Assembly (NCBI RefSeq): GCF_031143425.1
Contig: NC_090443.1
Coordinates: forward strand, 1,054,188,554-1,054,252,553
Direction: 5' to 3'
DNA length: 64,000 bases
Source: Pleurodeles waltl
Lineage: Eukaryota; Chordata; Amphibia; Caudata; Salamandridae
The translations under genes were made by a program, and so were the position numbers. Below the pieces are notes generated by a model that saw only the letters and a program-made list of their open reading frames with translations, did no database searches and had not been told where the DNA came from. Shown piece by piece: positions 53,547-63,990 of this stretch; within the stretch, counting starts at the first letter, position 1; each line of letters starts with the position of its first letter.

Positions 53547-54135
53547 CCAATTAAATGTGTATAAAATTAGACATGGTAAAGAATATTATATAATGAAATA
53601 TTTATTGATGCTTGATAGGTATAAATGTACACCTTGTTGATAGTCATGTTTGTTTGTTTCAATATGGTGTAAGTATAAAAAATGAATTCTAGTAAAAAAA
53701 ACATTGTATGCCTAACCATATGTGTTTAGATAATCTTTTTAGCGACTATATATATGTGTGTTTTTCTCCTAGTTTTATTTAATTTCAGTTATTGGTCCTG
53801 AAGAAGGTGGGATGAAGGTCAAGGATCAACCGAAACACTGCATCAGCACTAACCTTTTCTGTATTTTGATTATATACAGTTGTTTTCTATGTTATTTGAG
53901 ATCAGATGTTTTTGATGATGTATCTGGTCCAATGGCTGATAAACTATATTAACTAACAAATGTCACTAACATTTTTTGTGTATTTTATTAACTATTTATG
54001 AGATTCTAAATATTTGTGGAGGGAGCATAATTGGTTATTGTTTGAGATCGAAGTTACAGCTGTTTTTGTTTTGATAATTAAGCACCCATATAGCGAAAGT
54101 TGGGATTTTAATAACAAGTCCAGGGGAAAACGTTT
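52880..54135. repeat. Inverted-repeat arm B with the DIRS empty site
   Basis: Aligns in inverse orientation with 43185-43375 plus 49394-50039. Both arms share the same junction between the L1 fragment and the AT-rich segment. The arm is uninterrupted at 53944-53955, giving the pre-insertion site of DIRS copy 2. Confidence 0.87.
53550..54135 (+). repeat. AT-rich segment, possible Penelope-like 3' region
   Basis: Non-coding. It contains CTGAAGAAGG (53798-53807) and CCGAAAC (53830-53836) bracketing a potential stem, similar in layout to the motif of the Penelope-like insertion at 5156-6471. No GIY-YIG frame is present, so assignment is tentative. Confidence 0.4.
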
Positions 54136-54870
54136 GTATTGGTTTGGCTGAACCCTGTCCCCTGTGCCTTATGTAAGGGGTTACTTCCTAAATTGTTGAT
54201 CCCTAAAAAAATGAACTACTTTACTAAATGGGTTATACAGTGTTCCAAAGTGTATGGCTACTGAGCATTTAACCTGCTTCTAAGCATTCATTGTTTTGGC
54301 AGAAAAAGTAGTTGAGAAATTAATAGATTATTCTTTCCAAAGATCACACATCACTAAATTTGGTTAAATCCTAAGGGCTAAATTTGAGTGCAGGTCTTCT
54401 AATTTCCTGGTCAGCTGATCGTCCACGTCTCTCTATAGCACACACAACACCTTCAATTCTATTCTAGCGAGCAAAGAGGTTTAAGAAGGGAATACACTCA
54501 TTGCATAAACGATTTTTAGGTCTTGCCTAAGACAGCATGCATGCACTTTCATATGCGAGGGACATTGTTTATTACAAGGGACTTGGAGCCCACCCATTGT
54601 TTATTGGTCATTGGCTTTATTGTTGCTCGTTTGCTGACTCCGTGTTCGTCAACACATGACATTTTCACTTCCTCCTCACTTACTTGGATCACAGACCAAG
54701 TACTGTTTGCTTCATTTTCATTAATAGCCTTCTGCTTATCGTGCTGTAATTTGAGGTACTCCATTTTTCCTTCCACCCTCCCTCCTTTGTCCCTGTCGCT
54801 TCTTCTCTCCCACTCTGCCTTCCTTACGTGAGTATCTTCTTCCTTCCCATTCTCCCTCCCTTGTCTTTGT
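54136..54870. other. Unassigned intronic sequence
   Basis: Short frames only; nothing recognised. Confidence 0.4.
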
Positions 54871-54874
54871 TGCT

Positions 54875-55275
54875 TCTTCCCTCCCCTGTCCGAGCCCCTT
54901 CTTCCCTCCCGCCCTCCCCTGTCCGAGCCCCTTCTTCCCTCCCCTGTCCGAGCCCCTTCTTCCCTCCCGCCCTCCCCTGTCCGAGCCCCTTCTTCCCTCC
55001 CGCCCTCCCCTGTCCGAGCCCCTTCTTCCCTCCCGCCCTCCCCTGTCCGAGCCCCTTCTTATCCCGCCCTCCCCTGTCCGAGCCGCTTCTTATCCCTCCC
55101 TCCCCTGTCCGAGCCCCTTCTTAACCCTCCCGCCCTCCCCTGTCCGAGCCCCTTCTTATCCCTTCTGCCCTCCCCTGTCCGAGCCCCTTCTTATCCCTCC
55201 CTCCCTCCCTCCCTTGTCCGGGTTCCTTCTTATCCCTCCCGCCCTCCCTCCCTTGTCCGGGTTCCTTCTTATCCC
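54875..55275 (+). repeat. Minisatellite, ~33-bp unit, ~12 copies
   Basis: Tandem ctgtccgagccccttctt with ccctcccgccctcc spacers; later units vary (ccgggttccttcttatccc). Confidence 0.95.
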
Positions 55276-55309
55276 GCCATCCCTCCTGTTTCATTTCTTG
55301 AGCCAGTGT

Positions 55310-55435
55310 CTTTTTCCCTCCCTCTTACCCTTGTCTGTGTCACTGCTTCCTTCCCACTCACCCTGGTCTGTGTCACTGCTTCCTTCCCACTCACCCTGGT
55401 CTGTCACTGCTTCCTTCCCATTCTGGCTGCGTCCA
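55310..55435 (+). repeat. Short tandem (ctggtctgtgtcactgcttc), ~4 units
   Basis: Units of about 33 bp, cttcccactcaccctggtct..., directly after the larger minisatellite and perhaps derived from it. Confidence 0.85.
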
Positions 55436-57009
55436 TGGCACTTTTTTTTTTGTTTGTGTTTATTTTTGTTTTTTACACTCCTGTTGTCAGTGTTTGTCAT
55501 GTTTCCGGTACACCGCGCCCCCATTCCCCTGTGCAGTTATGTTACGTGCTGGTTAAATGCACCTCCTGCTGCTCAGCCACTACAGGCTCCTGCCATTCTT
55601 TTAAGAGGGCAGGGGCGGTGGCATCAGGCCAGCGTATGTTGTGCCACCTTTCTGCCTGACTGTACTCCACAAGTCTGTTTGTCAGGCCTGTAGTATTTGA
55701 CACAGCATGTGCATCTCTTTGTTGTGCTGCGGCTCCTTGGACCTGGCATGGGAAGAGAGTGAGTGGTAGAGGGATGGAGGGAAAGGAAAAAGAAAAAAGG
55801 AGAGAACACAATGAGAGACCTGACTTGAGCCAAGGGAAGACATCCCTTGCTACGTCGTTAATACCATTGCATTTATGGACAAACACTGTCCATTAGAGGT
55901 TTGATTCTGAGCAACGGACATGTGTTAAAAATAGTGGACAGGCCACGTAAGTAACAGGCAGGTGGTCCCCCTGATTTGACCCAGCAGAGGTCAATGCATG
56001 AAAGGGCTCCTTGTCATGCTCTTTGCACATACTCTTTGTAGAAGTTCAGTGAGATCCTTTCCAGTGACTCAGCAGGAAGTTTTAGCAGTGTGGTGAACAA
56101 AGAGTCCCCGTGGAGTGTGGATGGAATACTGCTGAGAACAAGGCGTGGACACGGCATCTCTTGTTCACCCTCCCTTTGTTCAGAGACTTGGCTGGAGTCA
56201 TCTAGTCTGTCATAAAACATCTGAGTGATTCAGATCTTGAGACAGTCATGCTAATCAGTGGGTCACATATGTGAGACAGCTTGCCTCTCTACAAATTATT
56301 TAACTGGAAAACTGTATCTGTACAGATGTCTTTGCTCATCGGAAGCCTATGTAGATAGAAGTTTGGACTGTAGAGGCGATGGGAGGTTTGGTGTGTGTTG
56401 TGCCTGAAGGTGTGTTGTACAAGCACTGACTCTTGGGCAAGTTTGGGCAGACGAGAGGACTCGCAGACCTGCTGGAGATTACATTTTGTGAGCCCTTTCC
56501 ACGCACATAGAAACTTGAGACATTTGACGTCTCTCTGCTGTTAAATAAAGCCTCGTAAAAGCTTTGTCCTGTGTAACAAGCAGTTATAATAATCGTTTAC
56601 ATGGCAGGGTTGCCGGATGAAAATTATGCGTTCTCTTCTCTGTGATCCCTCTTGGCTATGACATCTCTCCTACTCAAAGAATAACAGTGACTGTGCCTCT
56701 TGAAGCTGTAGCTTTAAGGAGGCTTCTGTTTGCTTTACTTCTGCTCTGCAGAAGTAATGTATGAACTTGAATCTAGTTTTGATCATCTATTGCAAGGCTA
56801 TGTACGGGTTAGTGACGCTCTTCCGTTTTCTTATTCTCTCATCAGATGTCCCAAACTTTTTTCAGTATGTTTATGAATATTGTTTAATGCATTATTAGTA
56901 TACTTATTTCGTACACTGCACAAATGTAACATTTTTGCCTGTTTCCGTAGCTAATATAAGTACTACCTAATCTAATGGAGAAGTTAAAGGGCAGGCTTGA
57001 ATGTTATGG
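55436..57009. other. Unassigned intronic sequence
   Basis: T-run at 55441-55451; no gene recognised. Confidence 0.4.
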
Positions 57010-57435
57010 GAGGAAAGGACCATGTCCTTCATGTTCTGCTGTGACCTCTAGTGGACCTTCTGGGATGTAGGCCTGTGTCCTCCAGGTTCATCTGGGATCT
57101 CTGTAATGAACTCCTTTGGATTAAGGCCTGTTCTCTCTCGGTTCTGTTGAGGTGTCTGTAGAGGACTCTGGGGTGCAGAACTGTGTCCATCAGATTCTGC
57201 TGCGAGCTCTGCAGTGTACCATTTGAGATGCAGGTCTCTGTCCCCTGGGATCTCCTGAAAGCTCTGTAATGGACCCACTGCAATGCAGGTGCATCTCTTC
57301 TTGGTTCTGCTACCGTCTCTTTTACCATGCTCTCTAGGATGCAAGTCTTGCCTTTCATGTTCTGCTGCGATCTCTGTAGTGGACCCTCTGGAATGCATGT
57401 CTGTGTCCTTTGGCTTCTGCTGTAATCTCTGTAGT
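57010..57435 (-). repeat. Degenerate minisatellite, ~57-bp unit, ~7 copies
   Basis: Units share ttctgctg(c/t)gatctctgta followed by gtggaccctctggaatgcag and ctgtgtcc; copies are about 70-80% alike. The two open frames over it are consequences of the repeat. Confidence 0.85.
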
Positions 57436-58405
57436 AGTGTGCTCTTGAAAAATTGATGCTGAGTTGGCTTTCAGTTCAGTTTCTGCTTTCCTCACCTCTT
57501 CGCTGTTCTCATGTTATGCTTGCACTCGAAGTCTTGTGCATGGATGGATTGCATTGAGTTACCGGCTACACGTAATGACACAATATTCTTTGATAAACAG
57601 TAGGACTTTATAGAGCTTTGGAAATGTATTTTGCAGGTGCCAACCCTAAGTACTCTCTGAAGAGTGCACCCCGTTTTGTAGGCAAGGGTTCAATGAATCC
57701 TCACAAACAGGTCTCCACATTGACAAGGCATAATTAGAATCTTTATTGGGGACTAATTAATAAGCTGATAAGCCAACTTTGATTTAGGTCCTTGCAGCTG
57801 TAGGGCACTGGTTGAACATCTATTGGAGCGGACTCTTTCATTCTTCTAACATCGATAATTTGAGTATAATTAAATGGAATAACGTTACACCTTGCATGAA
57901 TAGTGTTAGAAAACATCTTAACCAAGGTGCATCTAAAAAAATCCTAAACAGAATTAACTTATTCCATTGTAGATGTTTAATCCGATACATTTGAGGCGCT
58001 CCCTATGTATTTTCTGTACCGTGAAATAGCAGTTTTAACAAGTGTAGTCAATTCAAATATTGCACTTTCACATGAAATTTCATGGTATGTCTGGCGCAGC
58101 TTTCTTTTGGTCATTGCACTTTCACCAGTGTTCTTTTTTCCAGCTCTAAAGGGATTTGCTTTGCCCTGAACTGTCGGTGTTGCTAATGCTAGAACAGGCC
58201 ATTGAGCAAGAATTTAGGTGGTTGGAAAAATTGGGGGGTAGTGTGGTATTGGCAAAATGGTCTATTTTTTCCTTTTCTTTAGCTTACTTTTTATTAGATA
58301 GTATATGCTTGTAAATAGCAAAACAAAAGTCACTGCACCAGCTTGCTAAGGCCGGGTCTGTTAGATTTGCCATTGCTTGTTGTACTAGAGGGTAAATAAA
58401 ATTGT
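57436..58405. other. Unassigned sequence left of DIRS copy 3
   Basis: AT-rich; no gene or element recognised. Confidence 0.4.
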
Positions 58406-58468
58406 TTCTAGCTTACGCGTCAAGAATTTTTAATTCTATTAAGGACACGGAGGCGAGGATTATGCTAT
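58406..58468 (-). repeat. DIRS copy 3 outer terminus complementary to ICR
   Basis: Pairs with 58957-59016 (shared cctccgtgtccttaatagaa and gacgcgtaagctag). Confidence 0.85.
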
Positions 58469-58956
58469 CTCGTTCTTTACTTACTTCAAACAGCAGCCAA
58501 TCATTTAACAAGAAAATATAAACTACATATGCCTATTGGGATAAGTCCAACATCACGTGGCCCAATCACCGCCCGTACCCTTTATCCATAAGAGCCTTGA
58601 CCCTAAACGTCACTTCCTCTTTCTTTGATAAGTCTCTTCACAACAGTCAAAACAGAACTTTCAAACTGTAAACTTGGTGTGAACCGAAGTCTTCTGGGAA
58701 CCAAACTTCAAGATTGGATTGAAGACCAGGTCCGTGAACGACGTCCTCAGAATAGCAAAAATGCGACTTCAAGGATTCTTCTGATCAGAACCTAAAGAAA
58801 AAACCAATATATACGTGGTAATATCCTGTAGTAGTGCAGGGGAAAAAATACTCTTTTAATGACAGTAACAATTCTGGGTGGGTAGAAATAATGTCAAATA
58901 TACAATCAAAACATCATTGCAATCATTTAATGTAAACCACATTGTTTCTTAGGGAG

Positions 58957-59050
58957 GGATAATCCTCGCCTCCGTGTCCTTAATAGAATTGAAAATTCCT
59001 GACGCGTAAGCTAGAATTTTTTTTAATTCTATTTCAGGACCGGAGGCTCA
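58957..59050 (-). repeat. DIRS copy 3 ICR
   Basis: Left half complementary to 58406-58468; right half (aggaccggaggctcagatta) should match the missing 5' terminus. Confidence 0.75.
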
Positions 59051-59062
59051 GATTATGCTAGT

Positions 59063-59863
59063 TTAAAACTGATTAATAACCACAGAAGCAACGTCTAGAG
59101 CAGGTTTTTGATAGAATTTCCTAAAAGTGGATTCAGATGACCAGTCCGCTGCTTTCATAATGTCCTCTAGGCGGGAACCTAGAGCATAAGTCTTGGACGC
59201 CATTGCGCCTCTTACTGAATGAGCTCCAAATATGTTAATGTCTATGCCTGCTTCCTTCATTAACCATTTAACCCTTTGAGACAAGGTAGCAGACGAGACC
59301 GGTTTAAAAGGTTTTTGTAGAGCTATAAGTAACTGTCCAGATGTATCATGTCTGAGAGTTTCTGTAACCAATTCATATTGTCTTAAGCATTGGACCACAC
59401 AATGTTTTGGGTTGTCTGAAAATACAGGGTACGATACCGACCTGCTGTTAGTCTTTGTCCGTTTGGAAATGTTGAAAGTAACCCCTTCTGGGGTGTACAC
59501 TCTTCCTGTTACGTCCAAGGCTTTGACGTCTGATATACGTTTACAGGAGATGAGGCATAATAGCATTGTCAATTTGGCTGAAATCTGTTTACGGGATAAA
59601 GAGCCATTGTCTGGCCAGGCTTCCAAAAATCGCAGTACAATGTTAACATCCCACAAAACAGAATATTTGGGGAGAGGAGGATTGGATAAGCGTATACCCC
59701 TAAGTAATTTACATACAAGCGGATGCTCACCTACCGGTTTCCCATCCAGGTAATTGTGGCCAGCTGAAATGGCTGATCTGAAGTTGTTTACTGTTCTATG
59801 AGCTAGGCCTGTGCCGGCTAGTTCAGCTAGGAAGTTGGCAATCATTTCAATGTTAGATTCCAC
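59063..59863 (-). CDS. DIRS copy 3 tyrosine recombinase
   Basis: 266 codons open on the minus strand. The core-binding part starts with a helical region (MIANFLAELAGTGL). The catalytic domain has the Arg in SCKRISDVKAL, HxxR in GAHSVRGAM, and the Tyr in FRKFYQKP, followed by a short tail ending VINQF. The three motifs and their spacing fit DIRS recombinases. The N-terminus overlaps the end of the RT/methyltransferase frame by about 20 bases (59842-59863). No disabling change is seen in this frame although the rest of the element is broken. The start is the first Met; a longer form in the open frame is possible. Confidence 0.87.
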   Translation of the reverse strand: MESNIEMIANFLAELAGTGLAHRTVNNFRSAISAGHNYLDGKPVGEHPLVCKLLRGIRLSNPPLPKYSVLWDVNIVLRFLEAWPDNGSLSRKQISAKLTMLLCLISCKRISDVKALDVTGRVYTPEGVTFNISKRTKTNSRSVSYPVFSDNPKHCVVQCLRQYELVTETLRHDTSGQLLIALQKPFKPVSSATLSQRVKWLMKEAGIDINIFGAHSVRGAMASKTYALGSRLEDIMKAADWSSESTFRKFYQKPALDVASVVINQF

Positions 59864-61928
59864 GGGATTGAGACCCCGTTTATCACACCAACTATTTCAT
59901 TTTTGCCATGCAGATGTATATCTCTTATGGGTACCTGTTGCCCAGGATTGCTTGATGAAAGTCGCAGCTTCCTGCGAAATTCCTGGGGAATTCCATCTTG
60001 CCCTGAAACCTTCCAAGCCATCAATGTTAGTTTCAGTGAAACAATCATTGGATGTTGATGGTTCTCCGGGTTCAAAAGTAGATTCGGTTGAGGAGGAATG
60101 AGAAGAGGTAGGGCACAAGTTAACTGAAGGGCAAGTGGAAACCAGGATTGCGCTCTCCAGCAAGGGGTCACTAGTATAATCTCCGCTTTCTGACGTCTTA
60201 TCTGAGACAGTACTCTGGAGATCATTAGGAATGGAGGAAAGGCATATCCCCGAAACTTCGACCAATCTTGGAGAAAGGCATCAGTCGCTAAGGCTAGAGG
60301 GTCCGGACGCCAGCTGAAGAAGGCTGGTATCTGAGTATTGAGACGAGATGCGAATAAATCTACTTCGCACGGGCCCCAAAACTTGGAAATCTGTTGGAAG
60401 ATTATCGGGTCTAGTCTCCAGTCGCTGAAGTCTGTCAGGTATCTGGAGTTCCAATCTGCTATTGTATTCTGTTCCCCTGGGAGATATTCCGCCATGATAG
60501 TCAGGCGATGGCTGAGGCAATAGTGCCAAAATTCTTTGGCAATTTCGGCCAGTATTTTGGATTTTGTCCCCCAGTTTGTTGACATACCGCACTGCAGAGA
60601 TGTTGTCCATTCGAAGCAGAATGCAGCAGTCCGTCCTTTGAGGGGAAAGACTCCTGATAGCAGAGGAGCCTGCTAGAAGCTCCAGGCAGTTGATATGAAG
60701 GGTCTGTTCCCAGGTCGACCAGCGACCCCCAGTTACTATCGAGCCGCATCGGGCTCCCCATCCCCAACGGCTGGCATCGGACTCTATCACAATCTCTGGG
60801 TGAAAGCCGAATATTGCCCTGCCGTTCCACACCTCCATGTGTTGGAGCCACCAATGAAGTTCTGCTTTCACTTCGTCAGTCAGGGGAATCGATTCTGAGT
60901 AGCTGAGACCCTGTTGGAGATGTGTGATTTTGAGTCTCTGAAGGGCACGGTAGTGGAGAGGGGCCGGGAAGATTGCCTGAATCGACGAGGCCAGGAGACC
61001 TACTGTTCTGGCAATGTTCCTCAGGGATACTGTCTGGTTGGCTAAAGCCGTCCTCAGTTCCCTCTTGATGCCTCAGATTTTTTGAGGTGGGAGAATAAGA
61101 AGGGAGAGTTTGGAATCTATCCTGAAACCCAAGAAGTCTTTTACTTGGGAAGGAATCAATACTGATTTCTGCACACTGATGAGGAAACCTAATTCCTGCA
61201 GAAGATTGATTGTCCATTCTAGATGTGTCAGGAGAGTCTGGGGATTTTGAGCCATCAGAAGGATGTCGTCGAGGTAGACTATGAGTCTGACTCCCTTGGA
61301 TCTCAGACGTTCCATCACTGGCCTCAATAGTTTCGTTAAACACCACGGGCCGATGAGAGACCGAAGGGGAGAGCAATGAACTCCAGGTAGTGTCCCTTCC
61401 AGAGGAACTGTAGGAATCTCCTGTGAGGGGGAAATATGGGAATTGACAGATGGGCGTCTTTGAGGTCGAGACGCACCATCCAATCTCCCTCTAGAAGTAT
61501 GTCTCGTAACAAGTGGATACCCTTCATCTTGAAGTGTCTGTACACAATCCAGTAGTTGAATTCTTTGAGATTTAGTACTAGACGGTGACCTCCTCCCTTT
61601 TTGTCGACGACAAAGATGGGGCTTAAGAAACCTGACGGGTGCAGGGAAGAGTAACCTACCGCTCCTTTGTGTAAGAGGTCTCGTACCTCTGCGTCTATAA
61701 TAATCTGATCTGTTAGGGAAAAATACATTTGTGCTGGGGGGAGGGGGGGGGAAAGGATTGGAGCGGGGAGTCTATAAACTCTAGGTGAAAGTCAGTAACA
61801 GTCTGGAGAATCCAGGGATCTGCTGATATTCGTTTCCAGTTCTCTAGGAATAAGCCCACTCTGCCCCCAAGGCGTACTTGTGAATGAGGGATAATGCTCA
61901 CCTGAATAACTGGAGTCTTGGATCGCAC
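59842..61928 (-). pseudogene. DIRS copy 3 RT / RNase H / methyltransferase-like, frameshifted
   Basis: Minus-strand pieces in order: the N-terminal GGRVGLFLENWKRIS (61928-61713); RT fingers with DLKDAHLSIP (61728-61336); the palm with VYLDDILLMAQ (61483-61073); RNase H with IESDASRWGWGAR and LHINCLELLAG (60871-60281); and a C-terminal block VDLFASRLN, DAFLQDW, YAFPP, TPCWRAQSW (60585-59842). Each piece changes frame from the last, so at least four shifts or one loss separate them. One falls at a G-run (about 61735-61750). Non-functional. Confidence 0.87.
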
Positions 61929-62776
61929 CCTGCTGACCTGCGGGGTCCTCGTCTGTATCTGGGGCGTCCACCTCCGTTGCGAGTGGGGTAGAAGGTGTTG
62001 TCTGATTGATCGGAGTACCAGTTGTTTCTACCTCTTGTGTAAGAATATTGGGAGCTTTGGAAAGATCCTCAGCCGGGTGTACGTCCTCCAAAACGTCCGG
62101 CCCTGGTAAAAAGATTTCTTTTGAAGACCTTCTTAAGAGATAAGTGCGCTTTGTCAAGAGAAGGTGGCGCAAAATTTTGCTAGATCCTTAATAAAGGATG
62201 AGCCAAAAAGGAGGCCATCGGCCAATGGACCAGCTTCGGAGGATGCCAAGTCTGTTAGCTTGGGGTCTATCCTCATAAGGATGGATTTGCGGCGTTCCGA
62301 CGACACCGCGCAGTTTGCGTTGCCTAGAAGGCAAAGTGACCTCTGGGCCCAGCCCATCAGAACATCGGTATCCACTGGTGTATTTGTTTGCTTGGCTAGG
62401 TAGGCCATGTCTAAGATCTTTGTCAAGGGGCCTGTGACATCTAATAGTTTATCTTGGCAATTGCGCCATGATCTGCCCAAACCTTTTTTGGGGTCCTTGC
62501 CAAATTTTCTCATGAAAGTGACCATGGTGGGGTCAATATCAGGAGTGTCCGTCACCTTTTCATCAACATCGGGTCTGGGGCATTCAGCCTTAAGACGTGA
62601 ACGGACCTCTTTGTCAAAACTTCTTCTGACATTGTCGTGGATGTACTGAGCTACTTCAGGGGATGGGGTCCAGTTGGAAGCTCTGTCAAATGCACATATT
62701 TGCAGATACTTACAAATGCATTTACAAAGGAGTTTTGACACGGAGAGCCGGAGTGAAAAATCAATGACCAAAGGTC
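61929..62776 (-). pseudogene. DIRS copy 3 gag-like ORF1, C-terminal part
   Basis: Minus-strand frame from the retroviral junction: EVAQYIHDNVRRSFDKEV, TMVTFMRKFGKDPKKG and a helical stretch with DVLMGWAQRSLCLLGNA and SFIKDLAKF, ending near 62154, then a polar linker in another frame. It resembles ORF1 of other DIRS families by position and composition. Truncated by the inserted retrovirus. Confidence 0.6.
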
Positions 62777-63310
62777 TGTTTATTTTTGCTGCAGCAAAGA
62801 GGACAGGTTTACCACTGGCATCCCAGGCCCGAAGTAAAGTGTGCTGACATAAAGCGTTTAACAGTGATATTTATACTCATACATCAAAGGATACATAAAA
62901 TGTGTAACTAATGATATACGTCATACAGATATTTTTAAGGAGTTAATCAGTATCCACACACTTGTTCCATTCCCAGCCTTGTCCTTGCCTCCCTTCTGCA
63001 GCTGCCTGACTCCCCACATTCTTGAGACCCTTCAAAGGATTACGTTGTTCAAAGGTATAGATATCAGCCTTTCCCTCCCCAAAATACCACAGCCGAGGTC
63101 AGTTAGTTATTTGAACACACAATTATAATGAATACAGTGCCCCAGTTAGGGAAAGAAACCAGCTGCAAGCCCATGGCGTGGAACCAGGCTTATTTTACCT
63201 AAACAAATATACATAAGATAACATATGTGATAGACAGTGCGTTCAGAGACAACAAAAGCTCAAACTTACACGTGTAAAAGAAACGAAGCAATTCAAAATG
63301 AATTCTAACA
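62777..63310 (-). repeat. Endogenous retrovirus 3' LTR
   Basis: 534 bp. On the minus strand it starts TGTTAGAATT (63310) and ends near AATAAACA (62777). TATA-like TATAAATA near 62866-62876 is followed by a poly(A) signal AATAAA at 62784-62779, in the right order. A purine tract precedes it on the coding strand. The partner LTR is outside the window. Confidence 0.72.
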
Positions 63311-63345
63311 ATCGACCCTTTTTGAGTTTTTTTTTTCTTCTGAAC
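63311..63345 (-). other. Polypurine tract of the endogenous retrovirus
   Basis: Minus strand: a long A-rich run, then AAAAAGGG close to the LTR start. Confidence 0.65.
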
Positions 63346-63366
63346 ATAATAAACGTTTGAATAGTT

Positions 63367-63990
63367 CTAAATTTCCTCATATATGTTGAATTTTACTCCC
63401 ACTTCATTGAAATTTGCATTCATGGGGACATAAACAACCGATGGGTATGAGCAACCAGTATCTGCAGTGAGGACAGTGGGGTCAATAGCCATTAGGGAAG
63501 TTATCTCTTCTCTCTGCATCATAGCTCGATTGGTTTCTAGTATTTTCACTGGCGGAAGTTTACACAATTTTAAACAGGAACAGAGAGCAGGTAAGCACTG
63601 CACTAATAAACAACTTAATACAATAGCTATTATTATAAAAAGTATGTCTTTAAACAACCAGCCCCACCCCCCAAACCAAGACCATAACCATGATAAACTC
63701 CAATCGCCTCCTTCATATTGGCCCCCCTTTTCAAATACCTGTACTGCTTCTTTTATTTTCCCAATATCCAATTCTATCTCTGATGACTTGTTGACGAAAT
63801 AACAGCACTTTTGCTGGTACTGATGTTGGATTAAAACACATACTCCTCCTTGTTGTACTGTAATCAAGTCTAGGGCAAGCCGATTTTGTATCGCCAATTG
63901 GGCTGCAGAGTTTATCTCTACCTGTATACTTCCTATGGCCTCTCTGGTGGCATTAAATGCAATGGCTAATTCAGCTGACATATTCATCAT
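63367..63990 (-). CDS. Endogenous retrovirus envelope, transmembrane subunit (partial)
   Basis: 208 codons on the minus strand, open; the upstream env continues past the window edge. Order seen: a heptad-type helix, the LALDLITVQQGGVC core, a Cys-Cys pair, a second helix, a Trp-rich membrane-proximal segment (WSLSWLWSWFGGWGWLF), a hydrophobic anchor of about 20 residues and a cytoplasmic tail of about 65. The Cys motif has ten residues between the single Cys and the CC, not the six usual in gamma-type envelopes. It sits directly before the polypurine tract and LTR, as expected. It would anchor and drive fusion in an intact virus; here only an old genomic copy is described, and its upstream state is unknown. 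Confidence 0.8.
   Translation of the reverse strand: MMNMSAELAIAFNATREAIGSIQVEINSAAQLAIQNRLALDLITVQQGGVCVLIQHQYQQKCCYFVNKSSEIELDIGKIKEAVQVFEKGGQYEGGDWSLSWLWSWFGGWGWLFKDILFIIIAIVLSCLLVQCLPALCSCLKLCKLPPVKILETNRAMMQREEITSLMAIDPTVLTADTGCSYPSVVYVPMNANFNEVGVKFNIYEEI

Larger units (their letters stand above)
58406..62776 (-). mobile_element. DIRS-type retrotransposon of a second family, decayed, 5' end outside window
   Basis: Minus-strand order gag-like, RT, RNase H, methyltransferase-like, tyrosine recombinase, ICR, terminal repeat. Left terminus ttctagcttacgcg at 58406. Sequence differs strongly from copies 1 and 2, so it is another family. RT has several frame breaks; the recombinase frame is open. 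An endogenous retrovirus is inserted in gag at 62777, so the 5' part lies beyond it, outside the window. Confidence 0.88.

Noticed and set aside
54828..55693. Frames through the 33-bp minisatellite
   Set aside because: Openness is due to the repeat unit length; the peptide is a simple repeat.
57029..57398. Minus-strand frames over the 57-bp tandem
   Set aside because: 57 is a multiple of three, so the frame stays open by repetition; no protein family recognised.
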